Shown: positions 34,713-43,412 of the stretch, piece after piece | Layout of the letters: the number at the start of each line of letters is the position of its first letter | Position numbering within the stretch: the stretch's first letter is position 1 | The notes under the pieces: model-generated | Seen by the model: only the letters and a program-made list of their open reading frames with translations | Told to the model about the DNA's origin: nothing | The model's database searches: none | Translations under genes and position numbers: made by a program | Virus record (IMG/VR): IMGVR_UViG_3300009529_000001 | Coordinates: 1 to 64,000 of that record | DNA from: a virus | DNA length: 64,000 nucleotides | Strand: one strand, 5' to 3'

Positions 34713-35174
34713 ATGAAGGAAGCTGTATTATCAAAACAATTGCGTGACGACATTAAAGAATACTTTGACGATGATGTGCATATAAATCTCTTACATGACA
34801 TGAAAAGAACAGGGAAAAAGTTTTATGATTTTTATTTCCTCAAAAATGAAATATTTGTAGCGATTGAATTGAAGGTAGAAGCCGGAATAAGTTTTACTAT
34901 AAATAAAGTTAAACCACATCAACCAGGATTTTTAGATGAGGTAATGTGCCAGGGTGGATTTGCATTTTTTATGATATGTTTCTTCAATAAGAAAAGAATT
35001 TTTATAGTTCCTCCAGGGATGTGGGATTTTTTAGTGATAAAGTCTTTCGGAAGAAAAAGTATTGAATACGGAATGTTCAAACATAATTGTAGGTCGATTA
35101 AACGGAAGAAGATAGATGGTAAAACAAAATGGGACATTAAAAAACTTTGGAAAATGGTGAAAAAATGGCCTTAA
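34713..35174 (+). CDS. RecU-like Holliday junction resolvase (PD-(D/E)XK nuclease)
   Basis: The 153-residue protein has YDFYFLKNEIFVAIELKVEA followed by SFTINKVKPHQPGFLDEV, matching the D...ExK core and the conserved KPHQ of the RecU/PBP-related factor A family, and then GGFAFFMICF. RecU cuts Holliday junctions. Placement after RecA and SbcCD-like genes fits. Confidence 0.65.
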   Translation: MKEAVLSKQLRDDIKEYFDDDVHINLLHDMKRTGKKFYDFYFLKNEIFVAIELKVEAGISFTINKVKPHQPGFLDEVMCQGGFAFFMICFFNKKRIFIVPPGMWDFLVIKSFGRKSIEYGMFKHNCRSIKRKKIDGKTKWDIKKLWKMVKKWP

Positions 35175-35458
35175 TAGATATTGATCCCAATTTTAATTAC
35201 CCTAAAATTACGGAAGAAATATGGCATTATGTATTCGGTAGAGACTGTGGAATATGTCAAAGGTGTGGCGGGAAAGGAGAGGAAGTTCATCACATTATCT
35301 TTAGAAGTCACGGCGTGAACAATGCGCCTAATAATTTAATACTTTTATGTGAAAGATGTCACAAAGTTAGAATACATAGAGATTATGAAATAGACCAAAA
35401 TACTTTAATGGTCAGAACAATAGCAAATGAAAAAGCGTTTAGGGAGGCGTTGTTGTGA
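35165..35458 (+). CDS. HNH endonuclease
   Basis: ATG at 35165 is taken as start because a TTG upstream has no advantage. The 97-residue product has CGICQRCGGKGEEVHHIIF, NNAPNNLILLC and CHKVRIH, the complete HNH pattern with two CxxC pairs for zinc. It may be a free-standing homing endonuclease or a packaging or recombination nuclease. It is embedded between RecU-like and zinc-finger genes with overlaps on both sides. Confidence 0.8.
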   Translation: MALIDIDPNFNYPKITEEIWHYVFGRDCGICQRCGGKGEEVHHIIFRSHGVNNAPNNLILLCERCHKVRIHRDYEIDQNTLMVRTIANEKAFREALL

Positions 35459-35565
35459 AAAATTACACTAATAAAGATTTTAAAAAAATTGATAAGAAAC
35501 GTCAAAAGGCAGTAACCAAAAAACGAAAGAAAAATCGTTTAGAAAAAAAGATTATTAAGAAATAA
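35455..35565 (+). CDS. Very small basic protein
   Basis: A 36-residue frame starts at GTG 35455, overlapping the HNH stop (GTGA), and ends just before the next ATG. Fifteen or more residues are Lys or Arg and there is no hydrophobic segment. It fills an otherwise empty interval with the AGGGAGG at 35441-35447 upstream. Function unknown; real coding is likely but not certain. Confidence 0.4.
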   Translation: MKNYTNKDFKKIDKKRQKAVTKKRKKNRLEKKIIKK

Positions 35566-35566
35566 T

Positions 35567-35857
35567 ATGCCTACTAAAAATTGTTATTTTTGTAATGTAG
35601 AATTTAATTCATCTGAAGGAGATGAATTAGTTACATGTGATATCTGTGCGGGAATAATTTGTAGAATTGTCAATAGAAGCAAAAAGGTTAGAAAAAAGAT
35701 TATAAAGTCTTTGATTACTGATAACGATTTTATAAAAGAAATAGGTAAAAAACTATTTGAAACACCAATTGTTGATATCGGATTAGGAGGACCGGGCACT
35801 CTTGCCCAATGGTTTTGCGAGAAAAGGAAGAAAAAAGTTAAAAAAGGAACTTCGTAA
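35567..35857 (+). CDS. Small zinc-finger protein
   Basis: The 96-residue protein has CYFCNVEF and CDICAGIIC near its N-terminus, two Cys pairs for one zinc, then a basic helical tail. It overlaps the next frame by 55 bases. Family not recognised. A DNA- or RNA-binding or transcription-linked role is possible given the sigma-like gene that follows. Confidence 0.5.
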   Translation: MPTKNCYFCNVEFNSSEGDELVTCDICAGIICRIVNRSKKVRKKIIKSLITDNDFIKEIGKKLFETPIVDIGLGGPGTLAQWFCEKRKKKVKKGTS

Positions 35858-36470
35858 ATATATTGAAAAACATTTACCTTATATCCATTTTACAAATAAT
35901 AAAAGAGATGAATTAAATAATTATAGAGAAGATGCTGCTCAACATATAGTCCAAGAATTAATAAAATTATATCCTAAAAAATATAAATATACAGATTTTG
36001 ATTGGGTTACTCGTTCTGCAATCCGCCGTAAATCCATTGATATTACAAATAAATTCGGCAAAAAAGATAAAAGAGAAGTTAGCGAAAATACCAGATTTAA
36101 AATTAGAGATAAAAATACGGATAATTATGACGATAGTTTAGAATTACAAGATGATCTTTATTGTCATCGCGTTAATGAATCTATGAAAGATTGGGAAGAG
36201 AAAACAGTTAGAAAAAGAAAAATAGAATACATAGAAGATCTTGTTTACAAAATTACATATGGATTTTTAAAAGAGGAATTTAATGATTGGGATAGAGAAT
36301 ACCTTGATTCTTTGATATTTCTTTATAATTTAGGATATTCAAATTTTAGTAAAGATGACATATATGAATGTATGGGTTATGATGTTCAAGACAGGCTAAC
36401 ACTTAATAGTAAATTGGTTTTATTTAGGAATAGATTGAAGAAATGCTGGCCTGATAGGATTGTAATATGA
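35802..36470 (+). CDS. Sigma-factor-like protein 1
   Basis: The frame has no early ATG; TTG at 35802 is preceded by AGGAGG at 35785-35790, 11 bases away. The 222-residue product has a region resembling sigma region 2 (DFDWVTRSAIRRKSIDITNK) and a C-terminal helix-turn-helix-like portion with LIFLYNLGYSNFSKDDIYEC. The layout resembles the second candidate at 40847. It might direct the phage promoters found later in the window. Assignment is by pattern only. Confidence 0.4.
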   Translation: MPNGFARKGRKKLKKELRKYIEKHLPYIHFTNNKRDELNNYREDAAQHIVQELIKLYPKKYKYTDFDWVTRSAIRRKSIDITNKFGKKDKREVSENTRFKIRDKNTDNYDDSLELQDDLYCHRVNESMKDWEEKTVRKRKIEYIEDLVYKITYGFLKEEFNDWDREYLDSLIFLYNLGYSNFSKDDIYECMGYDVQDRLTLNSKLVLFRNRLKKCWPDRIVI

Positions 36471-37570
36471 ATATAGATTTTGATCCTGCCAAGATTTTAA
36501 TTTACAAAGAACAATTGGATAATATATACAAGGGAGATATTCCTTTACCTATTATGCTTGAAATAGATCCATGTAATTTTTGTAATTTTGGATGTGAATG
36601 GTGTAGTAGCGGACATTATGTTAGAAATGAAAAAGAAATTAAAAGCAAGATGATGATTGATGAAATTAGTTTTAGACACATTCTTGATTTTATGGATGCT
36701 ATAGATACAGTACAAGGAATTTATTGGTGTGGTGGTGGTGAACCTACATTAAATATTTACCTTAAAGAATTGATGACAATAACAAAGAAATTAGGGATTA
36801 AAAATTATATTACGACAAACGGATCTACATTGAAAGTGAAATATAAATATCTTGTCGATTTATGTGATTGGATTGCAGTAAGTGTAAATTCTGGATCAGA
36901 AGAACAATGGAAAAGAATTACAAAAACTAAAATAGAATATGGAAAATATTTGAATGGTCTTTATAATATGTGTCAATATAGAAAACATGGTGCTTTAAGA
37001 GATATGGAGATTAATTTTAAATTCTTTTTTGATCCTTTGTCGTATGTTGATATTGAAAATGCTTATGAACAAGCTATAGATCTTGGATTTACACATGTAA
37101 CTATTAAACCTGTAGATATGTTTGTTTATGAACGTGGAAAAGATAGAAAAAGGTTTGATGAAATTTGGCCTAATCACATTGTAGATAGTGTTAATGCGGC
37201 AATTAATAGAATCAAGGAAAGAAATAAAAGTAGTCCTAAAATCAAATTAGAATGTGGAAGTTTTTATGGAATGTTCAATGTAGATAAAAAAGAACATTTA
37301 AATTTTGATAAGTGTTGGACATCAATGATGGCTCCTGTATTTGGAGCGGATGGTTGGGTTCATCTTTGTTGTGTTAGAAGAGGAGAAAAAAAGTTAGTGA
37401 GATGGGATAATGGTGATCTTTTAGATTTTTGGAATTCAGATGAACATAAAAAAATGGTTTGGGGATTTGATCCTAAAGAAGAATGTCCTGTGCGTTGTAA
37501 GATGGGCATGTATAATCAGCTTTTCCAACAGATTTGGCTTGATAAAAAATTCAATGTAGGACATATCTAA
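36467..37570 (+). CDS. Radical SAM enzyme with SPASM-like C-terminus
   Basis: The 367-residue protein has the radical SAM motif CNFGCEWC near residue 41, then the WCGGGEPTL segment that binds SAM. Near the C-terminus, Cys residues in KCWTSMMAPVFGADGW, HLCCVRR and EECPVRCKMG match a SPASM-type auxiliary cluster. Members modify peptides, sugars or cofactors. It begins the sugar gene cluster, so glycan or nucleotide-sugar modification is likely. Confidence 0.8.
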   Translation: MNIDFDPAKILIYKEQLDNIYKGDIPLPIMLEIDPCNFCNFGCEWCSSGHYVRNEKEIKSKMMIDEISFRHILDFMDAIDTVQGIYWCGGGEPTLNIYLKELMTITKKLGIKNYITTNGSTLKVKYKYLVDLCDWIAVSVNSGSEEQWKRITKTKIEYGKYLNGLYNMCQYRKHGALRDMEINFKFFFDPLSYVDIENAYEQAIDLGFTHVTIKPVDMFVYERGKDRKRFDEIWPNHIVDSVNAAINRIKERNKSSPKIKLECGSFYGMFNVDKKEHLNFDKCWTSMMAPVFGADGWVHLCCVRRGEKKLVRWDNGDLLDFWNSDEHKKMVWGFDPKEECPVRCKMGMYNQLFQQIWLDKKFNVGHI

Positions 37571-38793
37571 TGAAAATTGGTTGGGTAAGATTAACGATGG
37601 CAACCGAATTGGATTATAATATTTCCAAGAACGGGCTAGGTGAAGAACGTCCTATGTTGTTTAAAGGATTTCTTGACAGAGGACACAAGGTTAAGCTTCT
37701 TACTCCAGTAAAGAAGAAAGATCAAAAAACATTACAAGCTGCAAAAAATGGAGATAGTTTTGAAAATTGTATTGTGGATAATTCTTGGTTAAAAAAATTA
37801 GAATATGATCCAAAGGGATTTGCAGATAATTGCGATGTATTAGTCATAGAAAATGGTCCTTTGAACTTTACCTTCATTGATCCTTTCTTTAAAATACCGC
37901 AAATTAGACGGGCGATTGAAATAATTAATAGATTTGAAGGATTAGTAATATTTTATCAGACTGATCCTTTATTACCGTTTCCATTTTGGCGGATGACAAT
38001 GGCGAAATATCCATGGAGTCATCCCAAAAATACTCCAAGAAAAACAGGAAAGGGATTAGAAACACACGGATGGGGTGATTTTGATGAGATATTTAAGAAT
38101 AAGAAAATTCTTGTAATAGGAAAGTCACCTAAACCTAACGAATTTGCTCGGGCAAATAATGGACCTAGATTTAGTTACAATCGTTTTCGTAAGAAAGGAT
38201 TAATGAAGTTTGATTATCTTCATACAGGATACAATAAATATTTTATGCCACATATCAAACCTGTATTTGAAAAAAAGAAAAAGGATTTAATATATGTAGG
38301 TTTTCCGAGAAGTAGAACTAATGCTTTTAAGAGATATTATGGAAATTATTTAGATAGAACACATGTTTATGGTCCTTGGGATTTAACATCAAGAATTGAT
38401 TTTCTTGAAAGATGTAGATTAGAGGGGATGAAATGGTATGGATTTATAGATGGTTTTCCAAATATAACCAAGGCTTATAGTAGATCAAAAATTAGTATAA
38501 ATCTCATGCCTGAAAAAGCACAAGAATTGGGATGGATCACAAGTAGAGTTTATGAAAGCGTATTTTCAGGATGTATAACATTAGGGGAAGAGAGAACATT
38601 TGGGATAGAAAAATGTGAACCAGCAGAGTTAATGATTGATACATTTAATTCTGATGTAATAATAGGAAAAATTTTAGATTATAGTAAACAAGAATATACT
38701 GATAAAATTAGTGAACAATATGGTATGGTTAGACATTTAAATTATAATTATATTGTCAAGAAATTTGAAAAATTGGTGAAAAAATATGGCTGA
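37570..38793 (+). CDS. Glycosyltransferase (GT-B type)
   Basis: The 407-residue protein starts MKIGWVRLTMATELDY and has a Gly-rich N-terminal domain and a C-terminal segment with KISINLMPEKAQELGWITSR followed by YESVFSGCITLGEE, the donor-binding Glu and small-residue motif of CgeB/GT4-like transferases. It follows the radical SAM gene with a TAATG overlap and precedes a GT9 gene, so the three likely act on the same glycan. Confidence 0.6.
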   Translation: MKIGWVRLTMATELDYNISKNGLGEERPMLFKGFLDRGHKVKLLTPVKKKDQKTLQAAKNGDSFENCIVDNSWLKKLEYDPKGFADNCDVLVIENGPLNFTFIDPFFKIPQIRRAIEIINRFEGLVIFYQTDPLLPFPFWRMTMAKYPWSHPKNTPRKTGKGLETHGWGDFDEIFKNKKILVIGKSPKPNEFARANNGPRFSYNRFRKKGLMKFDYLHTGYNKYFMPHIKPVFEKKKKDLIYVGFPRSRTNAFKRYYGNYLDRTHVYGPWDLTSRIDFLERCRLEGMKWYGFIDGFPNITKAYSRSKISINLMPEKAQELGWITSRVYESVFSGCITLGEERTFGIEKCEPAELMIDTFNSDVIIGKILDYSKQEYTDKISEQYGMVRHLNYNYIVKKFEKLVKKYG

Positions 38794-39706
38794 GAAAAAG
38801 ATTCTTTGTATAGCGGATGGCGGCATAGGCAATGTTGTACTAGCTACGCCGCTTGTAATAGCAATCAAAGAACTTTTTAAACGATCCCAGATTACTTTTG
38901 GTACTCGTCCCCCATGTTTACCTATTGTGAGTGGTTTAGTTGATCATATACTTGATGTGACAAAAGATGAATTTGAAAAATATTACGATATGGTTCTTTG
39001 TACTATATGGCATAGTTATTTTTTGAAAAGAAAAGATGAGATCAAATTTGATTATTTTGACAGTATAGAATATAAAGCTCCTCCTGTTACTCATGAAGTT
39101 GATTTAAATATGAGATTATTGGATTCTTTTGGATTTAAAAATAGACGTAATCCTAAACCATACTGTAATGAAAAATATTGTGATATGTATATTAATAAAA
39201 ATATTATCAATATTGGAATAGCAAATGGAAAAGCTGATGATGATAATTGGGAAAGAAAAAAATGGCCTCATTTGTATGAGTTTTTAAAATATTTAAGGAA
39301 GAATTTCAAAAAAGAATATTGTGTTTATTTGTTTGGCGGAGAGAGAGAAAAGAAAATTTTTAAGAAATTAGATCTAGAATACAATGAATATAATATAGCA
39401 GGAAAACTAGAGATTGATGAAATTGCATATCTCATGAAACAAATGGATATTAATATAGTCAATGATACAGGATTAGGACATGTTGCTGGAGCAGTAGGAG
39501 CAAAGACTTTAGTTCTTTGGGGTCCAACAAGTTTTAAAAAGAATAGGCACATTGGAGATGAAGTATATACTGTTGTTAGTGATGCGAATTGTATAGAGTG
39601 TCAAGGATCGGATAGATGGCATAAATGTAAAGAGTGGAGATGTATGGATAGATTTGTTCCTGAATTTGTATTCAAAAAAATGTATGAGTTAGTAGATATT
39701 CAATAA
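38786..39706 (+). CDS. Glycosyltransferase family 9 (heptosyltransferase-like)
   Basis: The 306-residue protein begins MAEKKILCIADGGIGNVVLA, the GT9 Gly-rich start, and carries NDTGLGHVAGAVGAKTLVLW then GPTSFKKNRH, the family motif with the nucleotide-binding Asp/Thr-Gly. GT9 enzymes add heptose or related sugars to lipopolysaccharide core in Gram-negative bacteria. Two extra Cys pairs near the end (CIECQG, CKEWRC) are common in this family. The acceptor here is unknown. Confidence 0.75.
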   Translation: MAEKKILCIADGGIGNVVLATPLVIAIKELFKRSQITFGTRPPCLPIVSGLVDHILDVTKDEFEKYYDMVLCTIWHSYFLKRKDEIKFDYFDSIEYKAPPVTHEVDLNMRLLDSFGFKNRRNPKPYCNEKYCDMYINKNIINIGIANGKADDDNWERKKWPHLYEFLKYLRKNFKKEYCVYLFGGEREKKIFKKLDLEYNEYNIAGKLEIDEIAYLMKQMDINIVNDTGLGHVAGAVGAKTLVLWGPTSFKKNRHIGDEVYTVVSDANCIECQGSDRWHKCKEWRCMDRFVPEFVFKKMYELVDIQ

Positions 39707-39731
39707 ACTTTTTAAAGATAATCAATTATAC

Positions 39732-39760
39732 TTGCAAAATGATTTTCCTACCTTTATATT
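39732..39760 (+). promoter_or_regulatory. Promoter upstream of 39809 gene
   Basis: TTGCAA (39732-39737) and TATATT (39755-39760) are 17 bases apart. The spacer begins AATGATTTTCC, shared with the promoters at 57106 and 59046. The gene start is 49 bases further on. The recurring spacer sequence makes this more than a chance AT-rich match. Confidence 0.65.
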
Positions 39761-39808
39761 ATAACTATGGATTAAGTTATGTAATAACAAATTAGAAGGG
39801 AGATAGGA

Positions 39809-40054
39809 ATGGCGAAACGCAAAAAAGATTCTAAAAAAATAGCTAGAAAAAAAGCTATAGAAAAAGCTTTATCTGACGGGCGCGAAACGGTAATTATCAA
39901 TGAAAGACCGTGCAGCGTGGAAATTATTAAAAACAGCAAGGGGTATACGTATGCGATGAAAGTTTATGTAGAAGATATTGCGGAGATGAAGAAGAGTGTT
40001 AAAGATCTTAATAGTCTCGATAAATCCATAAGGAAAACATTTGCAATTGACTAA
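39809..40054 (+). CDS. Small basic protein of unknown function
   Basis: The 81-residue protein has a Lys/Arg-rich N-terminus and a mixed C-terminal domain ending with KDLNSLDKSIRKTFAID. AGAAGGGAGA precedes the ATG. It is the first gene behind a promoter of the TTGCAA class, as often seen for early regulatory or DNA-binding proteins. No family recognised. Confidence 0.5.
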   Translation: MAKRKKDSKKIARKKAIEKALSDGRETVIINERPCSVEIIKNSKGYTYAMKVYVEDIAEMKKSVKDLNSLDKSIRKTFAID

Positions 40055-40103
40055 TTGTTAGTCAGTTTTTTAATGTATCGTTTTTTTAAAAGAGGAGGAA
40101 TTT

Positions 40104-40691
40104 ATGTCGAAGAAGAGTAAGAAGGAAAAGAAAGAAGCAAAGGAAAAGGAAAAAGAAGAGAAGACAAAGAAGAAGACAAAGAAGGAGCCAGAAGAGCGCA
40201 AGGAAGTCATTGTTAAGTGTACAAAAGCTGAACCGATTAGAAAACAGAATCTTGTTCCTCATACTGGTACAAGATTTAAGAAGGGTTCTGCTCGTCAGCT
40301 TGCGTTCGATATTATTGCAAAGGGCGCAAGAAAAGGGAAGGCTATTAGTGCAATTCGTGAGGAATTGAAGAATACACGTAAACCAGATGCTAAGTTCAAT
40401 CTTGATGCTGCTTATCTAAATTTTATAGTTGCATCACATCCGGAATTTTTTAAGGCTTATAACGATGATACGCTTGAGCTAGTAAAAGAGCCTCAAATTG
40501 ATGAGGAAGCTGCAAAGAAGGCTGATGAGGCTGCAAAGGAAAAGAAGAAGAAGGCTGCCGAAGCACGTGAAAAGCGTGAAAAAGCCGTTAAGGGTGAAAA
40601 GAAGAAGAAGGCCGCAAAGCCTGATAACGATGAAGATGAAGACGACGAAGACGACGAAGACGACGAAGACGACGAAGATGAAGATGATTAA
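40104..40691 (+). CDS. Lys-rich protein with acidic tail
   Basis: The 195-residue protein has a Lys/Glu repeat N-terminus (residues 1-35), a folded central region of about 70 residues (FKKGSARQLAFDIIAKGARK through NFIVASHPEFF), and a C-terminal run of Asp and Glu (last 22 residues). The central part resembles a winged-helix or small DNA-binding domain. AGAGGAGG is a strong ribosome site, and a terminator follows. The charge pattern mirrors the 27639 gene. Confidence 0.45.
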   Translation: MSKKSKKEKKEAKEKEKEEKTKKKTKKEPEERKEVIVKCTKAEPIRKQNLVPHTGTRFKKGSARQLAFDIIAKGARKGKAISAIREELKNTRKPDAKFNLDAAYLNFIVASHPEFFKAYNDDTLELVKEPQIDEEAAKKADEAAKEKKKKAAEAREKREKAVKGEKKKKAAKPDNDEDEDDEDDEDDEDDEDEDD

Positions 40692-40720
40692 TGCAGCATA
40701 AAAATTGGTTAAGTTGTTTT

Positions 40721-40753
40721 AAATAAGGGGATTAAAAATCCCCTTATTTTTTT
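40721..40753 (+). terminator. Rho-independent terminator
   Basis: A 13-bp perfect stem (40721-40733 with 40737-40749) around an AAA loop is followed by seven T. It closes the operon of the 39809 and 40104 genes. The left arm sequence AAATAAGGGGAT occurs again inside the next promoter spacer. Confidence 0.85.
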
Positions 40754-40764
40754 ATAAAAAGGTG

Positions 40765-40793
40765 TTGCAAAAAAATAAGGGGATGTTATTATT
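40765..40793 (+). promoter_or_regulatory. Promoter upstream of sigma-like gene 2
   Basis: TTGCAA (40765-40770) is followed by TATTAT at 40787-40792 (16-base spacing; another TATTAT lies 3 bases later). The spacer repeats the terminator arm just upstream. The gene start at 40847 has GAAGGGAAAAG before it. Confidence 0.5.
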
Positions 40794-40846
40794 ATAAGCC
40801 GTTAAAATTCAAAGGTTTATGGATTATTTTTTTTGAAGGGAAAAGT

Positions 40847-41515
40847 ATGTCACCCCTCTCGAAAGAACTTCGAGAAACAAAGAAGACGTGGTACAAAGTA
40901 TGGATCAGAAATAAACAAAAGATATTGAATATAGTAAGAAAATTGAAAAATAAGTATAAATTCTATATAATGTCTGAAGAAGAAATATTAACGACTGTAG
41001 AATTTAAATTTTTTGAATTATTTTATAAAACATATGAAAATGATAATCAATATCTTCGATTCATGTTTATAATCACTAAGAATATTATAAATGATTTACA
41101 AAGACGTGAATATCGTTTTGTGAACAAACACAGATATGATGCTGCTAAAATATGTGCTCGATTTAGGATAGTAACAAACGATATAATTGATGATAATTAC
41201 GTAAGAATAACAAATGAGATGGCCGTCGATAATAAGTTTGAAAATAATTGTGAAGAAAAATATATTTATCAAGAACTTTTAAAACAAGTTGAAAATATAT
41301 TAGAAAGACCAGTTTATATAGAAATTTTCCATTTAATTTTAAATGATTATAAAGCTAAAGAAATTAGTAAAATTGTAGGAATGTCAACAGGATTCATAGG
41401 ACAAGTAAAACGACAAGTAATTTTTCCTGCCATCAAAGAAGTTCTCAATATTCCAGATAAAAGGTATGAATGGTTATCTGCAAGCGGACGTATTTATAGC
41501 CCAAGGAGGAAATAG
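40847..41515 (+). CDS. Sigma-factor-like protein 2
   Basis: The 222-residue protein has a region 2-like helix with FMFIITKNIINDLQRREYRF near residue 75 and a clear C-terminal helix-turn-helix, LNDYKAKEISKIVGMSTGFI near residue 165, as in ECF sigma region 4. It begins right behind its own promoter and terminator boundary. It could redirect host RNA polymerase to phage promoters. Its length is typical of ECF-type sigma factors. Confidence 0.6.
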   Translation: MSPLSKELRETKKTWYKVWIRNKQKILNIVRKLKNKYKFYIMSEEEILTTVEFKFFELFYKTYENDNQYLRFMFIITKNIINDLQRREYRFVNKHRYDAAKICARFRIVTNDIIDDNYVRITNEMAVDNKFENNCEEKYIYQELLKQVENILERPVYIEIFHLILNDYKAKEISKIVGMSTGFIGQVKRQVIFPAIKEVLNIPDKRYEWLSASGRIYSPRRK

Positions 41516-41516
41516 T

Positions 41517-41924
41517 ATGGAAGAGAAATTTGGATGTTATGCAAAGGAATTGTTGAGTGATGTAGATGATGAAGAAGGTGGAGGTGAGATTCCAACATTA
41601 AGATTCCACGATATATTAGCATTAGCAGTAGAACTTCAAAAAGCTAAGAACAAAACTTATAAAGATTCATGGAAAAAGAATGGAGAATTCTTGTCGGCAT
41701 TTGAAAATGTTTCTAGAAAATATGATAGAATACATAACGTTGTTATAGATTATGTAGAAAATAGTGCACCTTTACCAAAGGGTGACGCTTCTATAGCTCA
41801 AGGATTAATGGATCTTCTTGTATATGCTGGTTTATGGCTTACATTAGTTGCAGAAAAAAGACCGAATGAATTTATAGAACTTTTGGAAAGTATTGTTAAA
41901 AGTATTGAAGAAACATCAAAGTAA
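41517..41924 (+). CDS. DUF1599/MazG-like protein
   Basis: The ATG at 41517 follows AAGGAGG by seven bases, favouring it over upstream alternatives. The 135-residue helical protein includes LALAVELQKAKNKTYKDSWK and SRKYDRIHNVV, similar to the Nmad1/DUF1599 family that lies near base-modification genes and to the all-helical MazG fold. It may act on nucleotides. The match is by pattern and not certain. Confidence 0.4.
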   Translation: MEEKFGCYAKELLSDVDDEEGGGEIPTLRFHDILALAVELQKAKNKTYKDSWKKNGEFLSAFENVSRKYDRIHNVVIDYVENSAPLPKGDASIAQGLMDLLVYAGLWLTLVAEKRPNEFIELLESIVKSIEETSK

Positions 41925-41937
41925 TTTATAATTGATT

Positions 41938-41952
41938 TTACATTTGATGTAA
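41938..41952. promoter_or_regulatory. 15-bp palindrome upstream of 42004
   Basis: TTACAT-TTG-ATGTAA is a perfect inverted repeat in a 79-base gap. A weak -10-like ATTATA lies downstream at about 41970. It has the size and symmetry of a dimeric operator, but no repressor can be named. Confidence 0.3.
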
Positions 41953-42003
41953 CACAAGGCATTATAAAGGGTAGTAAATGTTTAACTTTTTAGGAGGAAT
42001 TTA

Positions 42004-42288
42004 ATGGCTTTTCTAAGAAAACCTTGTATTATTAAGTATAGACCTGATCCAGCTAAAACGATTGAAGATAATTTGAAAACTGTATTTGGTTCTATAGCTG
42101 GCTGTGTTGATGATAATGATTTTGAGATAACTTTAGAAATGACGAATGTTGAAGAATTTGATGCTGAAGAAATAGAAAATCTTATAAATGATTCAATGGA
42201 ACTTGCCGAACAAGTAGAAAAATTAGATCTCAAAACGCCTCATAGTGTTACTCCTGACGGTAAACCACTTTTTACAGAAAAGGGATAA
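42004..42288 (+). CDS. Unknown acidic protein
   Basis: The 94-residue protein begins MAFLRKPCIIKYRPDPAKTI and is otherwise acidic with an amphipathic helix region. TAGGAGG lies just before the ATG. No motif recognised. It is transcribed with the zinc-ribbon protein and exonuclease genes that follow. Confidence 0.45.
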   Translation: MAFLRKPCIIKYRPDPAKTIEDNLKTVFGSIAGCVDDNDFEITLEMTNVEEFDAEEIENLINDSMELAEQVEKLDLKTPHSVTPDGKPLFTEKG

Positions 42289-42291
42289 ATC

Positions 42292-42462
42292 ATGGCCGAC
42301 AAAAAGGAAGTTGTTAAAGGTTTCTGCATGAAATGCAAGCAGAAGAGGAAGATGGTCGAAACAGAAGAAGTGACCATGAAAAATGGTCGTCCTGCTCTTA
42401 AAGGTAAGTGCAAGTTTTGTGGAACAAAGATGTTCAAGATACTTTCGATTAAGAAGGACTAA
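42292..42462 (+). CDS. Zinc-ribbon protein (DUF5679-like)
   Basis: The 56-residue protein has CMKCKQKRKM and CKFCGTKMFKIL flanking a basic GRPALKG segment, the pattern of small DUF5679 zinc ribbons common in phages. It starts just after the previous gene and ends three bases before the exonuclease ATG. Probably nucleic-acid binding. Confidence 0.6.
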   Translation: MADKKEVVKGFCMKCKQKRKMVETEEVTMKNGRPALKGKCKFCGTKMFKILSIKKD

Positions 42463-42464
42463 TA

Positions 42465-43412
42465 ATGAAGGTAGCGATCATTGACGGAAATGGTTTGTCA
42501 TTCCGCATTTTCGCTCAATTTAAAGACTCCCCGACAGGTTTGTTAAAAAACAATGTTGGACTTCCGACTACAGTAATTTTTGGATTTTTAAGGTCACTTT
42601 TAAAACTTGCAGAACGTATAAAATTTGATAGTTCTATTGTTACTTGGGATGTGACAGGAAGTAAGTTTAGAAAGAAAGTATATCCTAAATACAAAGCACA
42701 TCGCAAACATAAAGACATGAAAGATTATTATGAGGAGCTTGATGCTTGTCGAGACTATATGAAAGTGTTTGGTTTCAACCAAGCTGTAGCAAGAGGAATA
42801 GAAGCGGATGACGTTATAGCTTGGTTATCTAGGAAATTAAAGAAAGATGGACATAGTCCCATAATTGTTTCGGACGATAAGGATTTTTATCAATGCGCAC
42901 GTGGTGTAAGAATTTTTAGACCGATTAAAAACGAATTTGTAAATACAGAATGGGTTAAAAATGAATTTGGAATCCATCCTAAACATATGGCATTACTTCA
43001 AGCTTTAACAGGTGATAAGGTCGATAATATACCAGGGATCAGAGGGATTGGTCCTAAAACTGCGTCAAAACTTATTAACGAATTCGGAACAACAGTTGAT
43101 AAGTTGGTTGATAATTGTAATCATAAGCGTTGGGGTTCGATTTTAAAAGAAGAACGTGAAAATTTAAAAACTTATCTTCAACTCACTACACTAAGAAGAC
43201 AGTTGAAGGAATATAAAAAATGGGAAAGGAAAAGATTAAGGAAATGTTTGAAGGAAGCTTTTGTAAGAAAACATCCGAAGTTGAAGAAAGTTATTCAGTT
43301 GAAGGAAGATTTGGAACTGGAAACTATTGATATAGTTTTTTTGCTTAGGAGAATAGGTATCCAGGTTTTAGGCAAAAATGGAAAACAAAAAAGACCGGAG
43401 ATAATAGTATGA
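42465..43412 (+). CDS. 5'-3' exonuclease, FEN family
   Basis: The 315-residue protein matches phage and Pol I type 5' nucleases: IDGNGLSFRIF near residue 5, GIEADDVIAWLS near residue 110, VSDDKDFYQ and GDKVDNIPGIRGIGPKTASK, the last being the helix-hairpin-helix. All acidic metal residues are visible. It removes RNA primers and flaps during replication. It overlaps the next gene by four bases. Confidence 0.9.
   Translation: MKVAIIDGNGLSFRIFAQFKDSPTGLLKNNVGLPTTVIFGFLRSLLKLAERIKFDSSIVTWDVTGSKFRKKVYPKYKAHRKHKDMKDYYEELDACRDYMKVFGFNQAVARGIEADDVIAWLSRKLKKDGHSPIIVSDDKDFYQCARGVRIFRPIKNEFVNTEWVKNEFGIHPKHMALLQALTGDKVDNIPGIRGIGPKTASKLINEFGTTVDKLVDNCNHKRWGSILKEERENLKTYLQLTTLRRQLKEYKKWERKRLRKCLKEAFVRKHPKLKKVIQLKEDLELETIDIVFLLRRIGIQVLGKNGKQKRPEIIV

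Noticed and set aside
40498-40701. A 67-codon basic frame inside the Lys-rich gene
   Set aside because: It is an out-of-frame reading of a low-complexity Lys/Asp region with no ribosome site.
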